DNA of 64,000 bases from Membranipora membranacea. Its lineage: Eukaryota > Bryozoa > Gymnolaemata > Cheilostomatida > Membraniporidae. The stretch covers positions 7,175,493 through 7,239,492 of the forward strand of contig OU612071.1 of NCBI GenBank assembly GCA_914767715.1, in the 5' to 3' direction. A program made the translations under genes and the position numbers. Positions 12,561-23,517 of the stretch are shown piece by piece; within the stretch, counting starts at the first letter, position 1, and every line of letters starts with the position of its first letter. The notes under the pieces were generated by a model that had not been told where the DNA came from, ran no database searches, and worked only from the letters and a program-made list of their open reading frames with translations.

Positions 12561-15500
12561 ACATCGAGTAAAATACAGGTGTTGTTATGTTTGGGTGTTG
12601 CCCTCACGGGTGGAGTCACCAACTCGGGCAGCCTAAATTCAACTCTTTCACAGATGTTTGATGTTCAAAATTGTGTTATATTTTGTCACATAAACCATTA
12701 TCAAGTTATCTACTCCTTTATTATTTACTTTGTAGGCCAGTTTGATGAACTAGCTGTCATGTTTATGGTGCAACCCACTAAGATCATAAACAAGGTCATA
12801 AAATAATTCCATAATCATTTGCGTCATTGAGCTGCGAAATCCTCTTTTATGTGAACTTTGAAGCCGATATTATCAGTTTTTATTTACATTGTGTCAAAGA
12901 GAACAAACAGTGTTATTAGATTTATGCAATACGCTTATCTTCAATTTACGACATAGTTTCACCGCCTATGTATATTTATTAGTTGAAAGCAGGTGATTGT
13001 AACATACAACATTTGCTTGCGCTTCAAATTATCCCGCAGTTGGGTTTTAACAAGTAAACATCTAAATGGCCGAGTCTACTGAAAGAGAAGAAGAATTTCT
13101 GGAGTGCTCTCTCTGCTTTTAGAACAATGAGCTGAAGAGGCTACCATGTCAACCTGGCCATTCTGTGTGAAATGTTTGACTAAGGATTCTGAGGTCACCA
13201 AGGTAGTCAGGTGTTCTCTATGCAAGTGAGAATTCAGTTGCCTTGTATATATTATCATCAAATGCTTTGACGACTGAAATAATCATAAGATATTGTGGTG
13301 ATTTGTGATAGGTTGATGATCATATCGAGTCCTGTATATATTAGATATTTGCTTGTCAGGGCGACTGTCAACCTTTTTCAAAATTCATTTTCAAGTCCAA
13401 AATTTCATGTCTGGCCGATGCACAAAACTCCCAGCCATAGTTTGTGGAAATGATAACATGTAAATAATGCTAGTTTCAGACCATAAAGCCATATTTGCCA
13501 GAAAAATGGTTGTTATTATTTGATCAAGGCTTTGGATGATTAGTTTAGGTGCGCTCTTCTCGATTTAAATTCCCTCCTCGCCATCGTAATAATTTGAGTT
13601 AAGATGGTACCACTCCATGACAAAATGACTAATGGGAAAAAGTACTTGCATTAATAGAAAACAAACGATTGGCAGAACATTGCTTAGAGCTCTGATCAGG
13701 GTCGTCATAATGAGGACAAAGAACAATGGCAAATGGATCTGAAAACAGAAACATTATTTCATCTTGTTTACGTTGATAACTGTTCCCTATCACCATTGTT
13801 TTGAATAATTCTCACCAACAGCTAACTTCAGATAGATTGTGCGATTGCCTCACTGTGATTATTAGACACCCATTATTTTTATAAAACTTTAGTCAATTTA
13901 TTGAACCTATTGTCTCCTTTGATGGCAATTCCCCATAGATTTTAAAAATTATCTATGCCATTCCCTTATTATATTAAATATCCTGATTGTTCCTTGTCCT
14001 TGGTCGCTTAAATAAAAAACTAGGGCATGCTTGATTATGACATAATAATATATACATGAACGATATGTTCACAGTCTTCCATTGTGTTCAGAGACATCGA
14101 TTGATATGATAACTCATGTCGTTTAAGGACTGTGTTTGATGAGGGAATCGGCTCCCTACCATCTGCTGGAGATCCGTCAGATAAATTTCTCTGCTGTGAT
14201 GCCTGTATGAGAAAAGCAGATAAGAGAGAGTTGGCTCAGATTTACTGTATAATCGGTAAGAAAAAGTTTGGTACAGCTCATGAGAAGGTAGGTGATAGTA
14301 CTACGACTACCAAAAGTAAGGCAATGTCAAGGTCTTTCCTCAAAGTACCATACGGCCTGGCATCAGCTCTTTTATGCAACCCAGCCAATCAGAGCCAACA
14401 CGTTGGCTACTTTAAGTATATGATCATCCCAATTTGCTATTTATGTCTACAAATGTAGAAAGATTTTCAAATAACAATCAGAACACCAATTTGATAGTCA
14501 TGATTGAGCTCTGTGACTTTTTTCATTCATTTTGACAGTGAATTTAAATTTGTTAAAGCTGAGTTTTCCTTATATAGAACTGTCATGTTTACCTAGAGCC
14601 ACAATGATTCCCTGGATGATCATGCCCGGGTGAGAATGGATGAGTATAAGAAAGAGTTCAGACGACTGGAGACCAGATACTGTCAGACTCATACAGATGA
14701 ACGGTACAGTGTAGGCTGTGAGATATGTCACAATGTCTATTGTGTCACATGTCATCTTGTACAGGGGATCGGCTCGTGTACTGATGGTTTGTTTCTCTTA
14801 GTGGCAGTCAACCATTAGAGATCATCTTATCAAAAGCTATTCAAGGAACATGATCACAGTTCATAAAGAATCAATTTTTATCCAAAGTTATGCTGGTCTT
14901 AAATATCACCAGCAACAGTTAAATAGGGGCAGATAACCCCTGTACCGAGGAATATTTTGGGATAGGGACTCATGTATATGGTTACATCTCCTAAAAAAGA
15001 AAACAACAAAAAGGTAATTAGGAAGCAATGCTTCGCTCAGATTTACAACACAAGTTTGATAGTTAAATAATGCACCTTAACTTTGTTAGGTTCAGCCCAT
15101 AAACTTTTTCCACTTGACACTCTGGTCGCAGAACTGATAGAAAAAGCTAACAAGATGAAACTGTGGGTTTATGAGAAAGAGGAGCACCTACTAGGAATGT
15201 CTAAACAATTGAAAGCTTCAATATCTGACTGGGAAACAGATGCAATGAAGAAACAACTGCTGAAGTGAGGGACAAACAGGTACAACTTATCAGACAGAAC
15301 ATTTAATATTTGGCTGTGCACAAGAATGACCAGGCGCAAAAGAACATACAGTGGTTGACAGTGGTTAAAAGCTTGAAAAGCTCCAATTAGATTCTAAAAC
15401 TCAATAGAAATATTCTTTCGTATCATGCCTTCCAGATTGAAGAGATCATGAAGAAATATGCAGAGCTCGAGACCAAATTGAAAGATATGAGAGCCAAATT

Positions 15501-15704
15501 TTAAGCTGAGGTGACAACTTTTCTAGATGATGAAGTTGGAGTTATGTTGGACAAGATAAACAGACAGACCTTAAGGATTGAGTCTCGACTCCTCACATAT
15601 CATCAGGTAAACAACTTCACCTAATTTTCATAAGAATGTCGCATATTCGACCCACTTGGGGCCGAATACCCGAGCAGAACAGACACCACTATTTTATTCA
15701 TTTT

Positions 15705-15800
15705 GCTCATGTTTATTTTGTATGGAGTTAACTTCTTCCTGTTGAGGAAGAAGGCAACTCAATACAAAAAGTGTTTTGTTTACCTAATCAAATTTATCCA
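15705..15800 (+). repeat. Hairpin-bearing dispersed repeat, copy 3
   Basis: Contains CTCATGTTTATTTTGTATGG, then AGTTAACTTCTTCC, TGTTGAGG and AAGAAGGCAACTCAATAC. The arms around TGTTGA pair. It lies in intron 5 of pseudogene B. Confidence 0.6.
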
Positions 15801-16019
15801 CAACATAGTTCTTTAGAATTTTGTTACAAGTAGGTATAAAATCGATTTACTAATGACTCATAGTTGAGATGCCTTTTCGACATTAAAATCAATTTATATT
15901 CTTGAATAACAAACTGAGTTAGATACCAGATACCAGTTTTTATATGCACCGGGGTTTATCACTGTGGGTGAGCATGGCCAAAAAACTGGAGGTTGCATTT
16001 GCCCATCCTTTTGAATAAC

Positions 16020-16305
16020 GGCGATTGGATTTAGATTTTTTGTCTGATAAAAAGATTTAATTATACACATTATTTATATGATAGCGATTGAACCCTCCAA
16101 AAAAGCGGAGATTGGATTTAGATTTTTTGTCTGATAAAAAGGTTTAATTATACACATTATTTATATGATATCGATTGAACCCTCCAAAAAAGCGGAGATT
16201 GTAATTTAATTTTTGTCTGATAAAAAGGTTTAATTATACACATTATTTATATGCTTGCGATTGAACCTCCCAAAAAGGCGGAGATGGGGTGTCTGATAGC
16301 TGACA
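16020..16305 (+). repeat. Tandem repeat, 87-bp period, about three copies
   Basis: Units begin GATTGGATTTAGATTTTTTG at 16023, 16110 and (diverged) 16197, an 87-base spacing, with a trailing partial unit near 16282. Each holds TTAATTATACACATTATTTA and a GATTGAACC(C/T)(T/C)CC segment followed by AAAAAGGCGGAG-like sequence. It sits in intron 5 of pseudogene B. Confidence 0.85.
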
Positions 16306-16621
16306 GTAATTTAATTATGCCTAATACATAACAGATTTCATCAAAAGATAAAACTGAGATTTGTCTCTGATTTGAAGTGGTTGACGCTGTCTGGTATCAC
16401 TTGCTCCCATTTCTTGGTTTTATTCGCTCTATCCGAAATCTCCTGAGCTGTGAGAACTTGAGATCTCACAGCTTCTGCCCTCCCTTTTTATTGACTCTCC
16501 TGAGTCATCCGAGAAAGCTGTGAGGTTATCTCACAAGAATACAACTTTCGATGCATCAGCCATGTGAATAATAAGTGCAACTGCACTCTAAGATTCTGAT
16601 CTGGTCATGTATTATGACTCT

Positions 16622-16689
16622 GTTGATAGGTAGCCTGTCTTGACAAGCTCCCACAGAACAAAGCTTGTCAAGACAGGCTAGTTGATAGG
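16622..16689. mobile_element. 50-bp perfect hairpin element with 9-bp flanking duplication
   Basis: Bases 16631-16649 (TAGCCTGTCTTGACAAGCT) are the exact reverse complement of 16662-16680, with a 12-base loop between them. The 50-base unit is flanked on both sides by GTTGATAGG (16622-16630 and 16681-16689). A perfect inverted repeat bracketed by a 9-base direct repeat is the footprint expected of a very small MITE or an inserted foldback. The size is below that of ordinary MITEs. Confidence 0.75.
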
Positions 16690-19045
16690 TTGCTATGCGT
16701 TTAAATAATTATAATTGTTTTGTCTTCTTTGACTCATAAGTACTGCACTTCGGTAGATGGATCCATATCAACCAGTCATTGCTTGCTCATGTCCAATTTT
16801 TGTCCTGTCCAGGTTGATGTGACTGCTAGGTACAATGAGATGGAGGTCTTGCTACATCAACTATCAAGATGAAGATTCCTGTATTCAAAGAATCCAACAA
16901 TTATGTGCAAGTTTCCACAAAAGGTACGCATCTGGAGTTCTTCTCCGCTGTGTTGGTCTGGTTTTGTTTAACTTATACTTCACAACTTAGTACATCAGCA
17001 TTCATAATGAATAATTACTTACTCAATATTAACCCCCATGACTGATTTTTGTTATCCCAGAATTGCATTTATATCTACTGTTTTATTAGAGTGTGGAGAA
17101 ATTCAGCCTTCAATTGGGTTGACAGTTGCAAAAGACGGCCTCCTGACTCAGCCCTCACCTCAGCAACCCCACCCACCCAGCACCTTGAAATTAATAAAAA
17201 CGGTCAAACTCACTAGTGGGCAGCATCCCCTGTCTGTGACTACCCATGGAGATAACACTTACATAGGCTTATATGGAGGTCAACTTTGCAAATTTGTTGG
17301 GGAATCAGATGAGCAGAAACTCCTGTGTAGTCCTGGAGGCCAAGTGTCAAGTGTTCAAGTTTACAATAATGATCTGTATGTTTTAGCAGGGAACGTGTTG
17401 AAAGTTTTCGAACAATAAGGTTTGCTTCAACGATCATGGAATATACCTGCTGGCAGTGGTTATGATTGTATAAGAGTAATATGAATACTGGATACTGACT
17501 CAGGTGAGCGCACTTCAAACACGCTATACATCTAACAACTTAGGATTTATTATCTCAAAATAGCAAATTTGTATTCCATTGCATTCTCTCACACTGCCCC
17601 ATCAATTCTAACATATCCTTCTACCGTAGGTGAGCTTCTGGGCAAGATGATTGGAGGTGCTGACTGGCACTATGACCTTCATGTTGATGGTGATTTACTC
17701 TTGGTGCCAAAATGGAGTGGTTGCTCAATAGAGTACTGTAAACTGGATGTTGAGCAATTGGTTTATTTCGGGAGTATCAGTGATTTAAATTTGTGAACAC
17801 TCAATGAACACAGAGAGATCAAAATTCGGTATTCACTGTTTCTACTGGCATGGAAGATTGGAACCTTTGCTATAGGACCTTTGCAAGTACAGGCACTGTG
17901 AGCCTATTAACATAACAGTTTTACATAAAATTCCAGAAGTTTATTTCACCATATAAGTGGACTACCATATAGTGAACACTCTAGTATCATGAAAGGTCAG
18001 AGAAGTACAGCTCAGCGAAGTCAGCAGGAAGCAATGTTTTCAAAAAATTTCACCAAATTTTACATCCTATTATTGTGAAGATTATTATTTTCCTTACTCA
18101 AAAGATTGTCAGTATCGTTGAACTTAGTCTGAACTCCCAATATAACTAATCTAATCAAGTTATATTATAATAAAGCATCTATCTTGTAATTTAAAAAAAT
18201 CTTTATAACTCATAGTTTGGTTAGAGAAAATAAATTGCTGCTAGTGCTAGTGCTCGCTATTGCAACTTATTTTTCAAAGGAGTCCAAATTTGACATTACA
18301 AGTATCTGTACAAATTGGATGAACATTATTCCGTCTCTGGTATTCGAGGGTCTCCCTCTAAGACATATACCTTTAGTTAGCCTTCTACTATTGGTTCCAT
18401 TACAAATATACTACATTTTTGCTTGCAATAAATCATAATTTTATAACATAAAAGCCTCACAGAGAAAGCCTGGTAGCGAAGCCACTTATATCCATGTTAT
18501 CTCAAAGAAGTTTAGGTTTTAACGGTGTCCGTTGTCTTGGAAAAAATATTTATATGAGAAGTGGCATGCCAGTCTATCTCAAACAGAGAAATGACCTTAT
18601 TGTCCTCTTAAGATATCTTGGAATCATTGTCACCATGTTGAAACCTGAGCGAAAGCAACTAACAGAGTTTTTAAATATTAGCAAATTACAAATATTTGAC
18701 ATGACTATTTTATCCCTAGTTCACACTTTTGTTGTAAGATAATAACTGCACTGAGCTCTCAACCCACATAGTCATAGAAACATAATTCGTGGCAAGGAAA
18801 AAAATACCCATGGGTACCGGCAACAAAAACACAGGTGGATATCGAAATCGATGATAATATGGAACAACAGCCCATAAGAATGATTTTTCTGGGAAAATAG
18901 GCATGATGCTAAGCCTATGACCAATATCAATAAAACAAACTCAAACAAACATGATAGGATGAGATTTGGTATTTGTTTGTCTCATTTACTTAGAGGTTCA
19001 GAGACTCACGCAAGCAGAACAAGCACCTGTCCCTTATTCTTTGAT

Positions 19046-19130
19046 CATGTTTAGTTTGTATGGAGTTTCCCCTTGCTGTTGAGAAAGGGGGCAACTCCAT
19101 TCTTAAATTTGTTCAGCTCATTTGTTTTTC
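19046..19130 (+). repeat. Hairpin-bearing dispersed repeat, copy 4
   Basis: Reads TTTGATCATGTTTAGTTTGT, then ATGGAGTTTCCCCTTGC, TGTTGAGA and AAGGGGGCAACTCCAT, ending near TTCAGCTCATTTG. Same family as the copies at 12.1, 12.5 and 15.7 kb. Confidence 0.65.
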
Positions 19131-22100
19131 ACTCAGATTCGGTAGGTTAAAGTGTTTATTCATTCTACCAGTGACTCAAAGTTGAGGTGCCTTTTGGGCA
19201 TTATAATCAGCGATTGTTTTTGAGGAATAAATTAAATTTAAACAGTCATCGTGCAAAACAAAAGCATGCTTTATCATATCATTAGAGTATCCAATACAGC
19301 TAAAAGATGATAGAATAGATATAAGAAAAAGAGAATAGGGTCTAATATACTCTTGGGGGCTCTCCGTAGAGAACTCCCTTCCTTGATTACCACATGCTTT
19401 TTCATGTAGCGGCTGCTTACAATTTTCAGTGATTTAGGCTGAGTGTTTTAAAAAAATCAAAGAGTGTCATAAAATCAGAAGATTTCAATGTGTAGATTTT
19501 AAAACATGAAAGTTGTAAACAGAGTGTTTTCATGGAAAGTTAGTTTCCTCAATTTCATGGAGATCGAATGACGATGGCGATCAATCTAAAGCATGTGAAT
19601 GGATGAGGACACCATCAATGCTTCCATTATAAGGGTCGGCTCATCTTATCTCCTCATGTCCTTTCCTCAGCACCTCACTTCCTACCCTCGATATTCCCTG
19701 ACTGTGAGTTGTGAGAATTTGAGATCTCACACTGTGAGAGTTGGGATCTTTGGAAATCCCAAGCTATCCTCCATGTGCAATAGATAAGACAAATCCAATT
19801 ATTACTATCTAGTTACTTATAATTTACAATCTCCATCGTTTTTTCACCATATATTTTTTAAATTTTATTCACAAACTTCCAAGTTGGCTTTGTGAAGCTG
19901 ACCTCTCCTTTTAAGCAGATAGGTGCCCGAAGAACCAGCCGAGAGTCTATACTTGATTTATCTTGCACAGAGGAAGAGTAAAAACATGCTTCCTCTATTC
20001 TCTCTATTCACCCCTAATGAATCTTCACTTTCTGTCCTTTCAGGGTTGTCAATCGTCCAATGGATTTATATTATGCTATTATTTACTGCAACGATTGTCA
20101 TAAGAAAAAAAATTTTTCCTTCCCACACTGATTTCCTCATGCTCACAATGTCACCCTCTTCAGCTGCCTCCCTCCCCTATCGACAGGTGTAGTTCGATAA
20201 TCGCTGGAGGTTTGACACATAAATATGGATTTATTCCTCATTCAGATGTTTTGCTCGAACTGCAGTCATAAATAAGACAGGTTTCTACAAAATAAAATTA
20301 CAGCGCTACAGACCACAAAAAAAGAATTCACAAACAAGACAGATGAAATTTAAATGTAATACATTCAATCTTTAGGCTTGTACCTTTCCCTAATTGTTAT
20401 TCCCTTTTGTTATATCACCGTCGGGTGTTGATGCTACTTTATAATGATTTACAGCTCGTCTGTACAGTGATAGGTGGAGCAGTAGTCAGTAACAGCTGAA
20501 TGTCCAAAGAAAGTTGGCAGAATTAAAGATACAATTTTTAGGGACAGTTTATAGCGGCCGGAATTCCAAGACTCACAACTAGATCACAGTGAAGTACGTG
20601 AAAAAGGCCCTGATTACAGCAGAATAATTTCGGATCTCAAACCATAGTGTGGGGGGTTAGTCGGGTTAGAGGGGAAATAATGCTCTAGATGTCTTAGGAT
20701 CAGTAAGTTGGTAGTATAAATCCATTCACATGCAGTAGAGATAGACACATGGACGTACTGCACTAGCCCATCAGTCTGAAAAGTCTCTCAGTGGCACCTG
20801 GAATTGTGGAGAACTAGGCATATATGAGATGTGACAGCTGTAGGTGGATAATTGATGGAGACTTTCCATCACTCATTAAGCATGCTCTTTTCCCTAATTG
20901 ACTGATTAATTACCCTATTGATGACAGTATTACCACATTACCATGTGGTTTTTGCAAGAAGGAAGATCAGTTGTCTCAGCAATAAGTGATAATACTGCTG
21001 AGTACTGTTGAAGCATCGATCTACAAAGTGAGGGGTTAGTCAGGCTGCATCTAAATATCCCGTGTTTTTTTAAAACACCAACTTGTTACTATCAAAAGTG
21101 ATTTCTTTGTCTGCTCGTCATAATTTTGACACAGCGTATTCTGATCGTTTTATGATTCCTATCAAATAGAACTTTTTAATGTTGCATCAAAAGTGCAGGC
21201 ATCAAGGTGAGAAATGGTTACAAAAGAAAATCGATGCACCATATGTTTTTTATCCCAGCTAATATCACAAACCCGCAAGATTGTTGCTCCTTACACAGAC
21301 TATTTTTTTAATCAATGTTACACTTGAAATTTTTACGCAATGTACTGATTTATATTCGCAGATAAGCACCCCAGCTTTGACCATGGTCATCAACATGAAG
21401 TCGCTGTTTGAGAATTACACTATCATGAATAATGAATGATGAATGATATATGACATGCGCCGCATTTCATATTAAATCGAGAATACACAAACGCCAGACC
21501 AAATTGTGATATTATCTTCTATTATAGTGTACAATGGCAGAAATAAAAAACTATCTAATCTTTTCTTTCAAAATTTAATTTAATATAAAATTATTACTCC
21601 TGTATATAAGCGTGACATGACTATTGAACTACTACTATTGAACTAGTACTTTTTAAAGATTATTGTATTACCCGGAGTTACCTTCATACATTGAATTGTA
21701 CTATTCCTAGAATGGTTTCATCAACTCACCAGTCTCCAATCGAGGAGTTGTATTTCGCAATGGACATAGATAAAATCACTCACTTGACATCAGCTCAGTC
21801 CCTAGTAGGTTTTCGGATCATGCGAAATACTGTTTGGTGATTAAAAAACATTTTGCTGTGAGCAACAAGGATGTTTGTTAAATAGCCTTTTTGTTTGATT
21901 TTTGATTTGATTCTGTTAGGATAATTATTATCCATCTCTGTTGTGATAATACCAAACAGAAAAGCCACTAGAAACAAAAGCATAATTCAATGAAAAGTTT
22001 AGAGGCTACAAGCAGTTTCAATCTGTTGACTGTCACGTGATCTACTAGGGACTCACAGACATAGATAAACCTATTATTCTCTCACTGAGGTCAAGATATC

Positions 22101-22261
22101 AACTGAGTAGATACAGAATATAAGGCTATGTGTGCGCTGCTGTTCCAGATACGGAATTCAATGCCTGCATATTTTTAATACAGAACACGTTTTTAATTTG
22201 AAAATATGTTTGCTCTTTTATAATTGTGAGCATTTTAGTTGGCATAAAATGATTTCAGTTC

Positions 22262-22340
22262 CAACCAGCAGCTGAATGGTCTAGCGCCTCTCCCTCACTC
22301 CTCAGGGGGCCTGGGCATGAATGTTACATATCGCATCCGT
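22262..22340 (+). repeat. tRNA-like SINE fragment
   Basis: CAGCTGAATGGTCTAGCGCC resembles a tRNA A-box region, and GGGCATGAATG about 35 bases on is a weak B-box. It does not fold as a working tRNA as far as I can judge. Confidence 0.35.
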
Positions 22341-22489
22341 GACATCATTACTATCTTAAACCAAGGAGTCATTTCTCCTCTACCCTATAACTGGCATTTT
22401 GTTGTCAAGCTTCCCTCCACTCAATTCAACTTTCCAACTTCATATGAATATATCTTTTCTCACTGGAGCAACTCAGAACTAAAATGTGT

Positions 22490-22572
22490 CATCAACGGGA
22501 TTTGAACCAATAGCCTGTCTCACAATAAGAAACGTCTTAATCTGCAATAATTGCACTATGTGGCCCTTTTAC
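22490..22572 (-). repeat. tRNA-derived SINE fragment
   Basis: Read on the minus strand, GGGCCACATAGTGCAATTAT is followed about 40 bases later by GGTTCAAATCCC, a good RNA polymerase III B-box. Spacing fits a tRNA-like head, but the stems are imperfect, so a SINE or tRNA pseudogene is likelier than a functional tRNA. Confidence 0.45.
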
Positions 22573-23308
22573 CCCATACTGCTATCAAGTTGTGTAATTG
22601 ATAGCAAATGAATAAATATCATTGAACATAGATTGAGAATTTGCCATATCATCATAATGAACCTTTTGAACATTTGAACTTCAGATGCAGATAATGACCG
22701 GGGAGATACATCAGCAATAACGGTGATGCTGACCAATGAAATACCTTTAATTACTGAACATTACTGAGCTGTGATCTCTGAGTATTTCAGATGCAGCCCC
22801 AAACCCAAAATCGCTGTCAAAGCTTTTTCATACGTCTAGTGAGTTGTCAATGTTTGGTCTTGTCCTTCACATGTGATATTGTCGTACGGTGAAATGAAGC
22901 AATACACAAGGCAATTGGTAATACATATTATAGATTTAGGTCTGCATTGAAACTTTGTTAGGTATGGAAAATGCAAAAATAAATCAAAAGTAAACAGAGT
23001 CTGGCGGATGAGATAAATCTCAATCCAAATTTGGTCTGAGGATCACAAAGATATATGAGTTCTTGGTACTAAATTTAAGCAAAAGATCATGGCAAATTTT
23101 TACTCTAACTAATCATATAAGAAAATATGGTTGGTTTGAGATTGAATATATTTTAGATGTTACGAGAATAAAATATATAGTTCAATGTTGGTTGGCAAAG
23201 AAAACATAAACTGTGCCACATGACACTTTGTTTAGGGTTGCCAACCCTTGCCAGCGTAACCAATTGCTGACCTTGATCAGTGCAAAACGAAACAATTGCA
23301 GGGAATAG

Positions 23309-23463
23309 CTGGGTCCTTGTACCAGCGCGGAGCATAACAGAGCGCAAATGTCACCTGACCTACACAGCCGCAGGGAAAAGAATGGTCCTCACGCCGAGCA
23401 GAGCAAATCAGGGCATATCGGAGCGTAAACGTCACTGGACCTACAAGTTGGTAGAAAAAAGAT
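23309..23463 (+). repeat. Degenerate tandem pair, about 78-bp unit
   Basis: Two adjacent units start GGTCCT, contain CGGAGC(A/G)TAA and GTCAC(C/T)(T/G)GACCTACA, and end in a purine-rich GGGAAAAGAAT or GTAGAAAAAAGAT. The unit is richer in GC than its surroundings. Confidence 0.5.
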
Positions 23464-23517
23464 GATCACTCATTCAAGGCTGATGTATCATCAGAGAAGA
23501 GTCTACATAGGGCAATA

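Larger units (their letters stand above)
11966..13065. other. Spacer between head-to-head copies A and B
   Basis: The symmetry axis of the A/B inverted duplication lies near 12.4 kb. The spacer contains two copies of a hairpin-bearing dispersed repeat in opposite orientations, near 12085-12200 (plus) and 12440-12560 (minus). No gene is supported. Confidence 0.6.
13066..17796 (+). pseudogene. TRIM-like pseudogene B, mirror copy of gene A
   Basis: All eight exons of the A/C plan are recognisable: 13066-13225, 14128-14287, 14597-14786, 15090-15279, 15436-15606, 16813-16923, 17090-17503, 17630-17796. Many splice sites and exon lengths are kept, but coding is lost. In exon 1 a GAG becomes TAG just after CSLCF, and four bases are missing within the RING. 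In exon 2 two B-box cysteines are glycine (IIGKKKFG). Exon 4 is 7 bases short and meets a stop. Exon 5 has AAA changed to TAA after AKF. Exon 6 is one base short. Exon 7 has a stop after KVFEQ and then lacks roughly 300 bases, jumping straight to the final WILD(T)DSG segment. Exons 3 and 8 remain open. Its upstream flank and introns match gene A in inverse orientation, so it arose by inverted segmental duplication and then decayed. Confidence 0.88.
17797..23517. other. Long stretch without a supported gene
   Basis: It holds a hairpin repeat (19046-19130), two tRNA-like SINE fragments (22262-22340, 22490-22572) and a degenerate tandem pair (23309-23463). Open frames are under 90 codons and show no family signature. 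Confidence 0.55.

Noticed and set aside
16020-16305. CRISPR-like array
   Set aside because: Units are contiguous 87-bp tandem copies with no distinct spacers, and the DNA is animal.
22490-22572. Functional tRNA gene
   Set aside because: The B-box is good but stems and acceptor ends do not pair convincingly; kept only as a SINE fragment.
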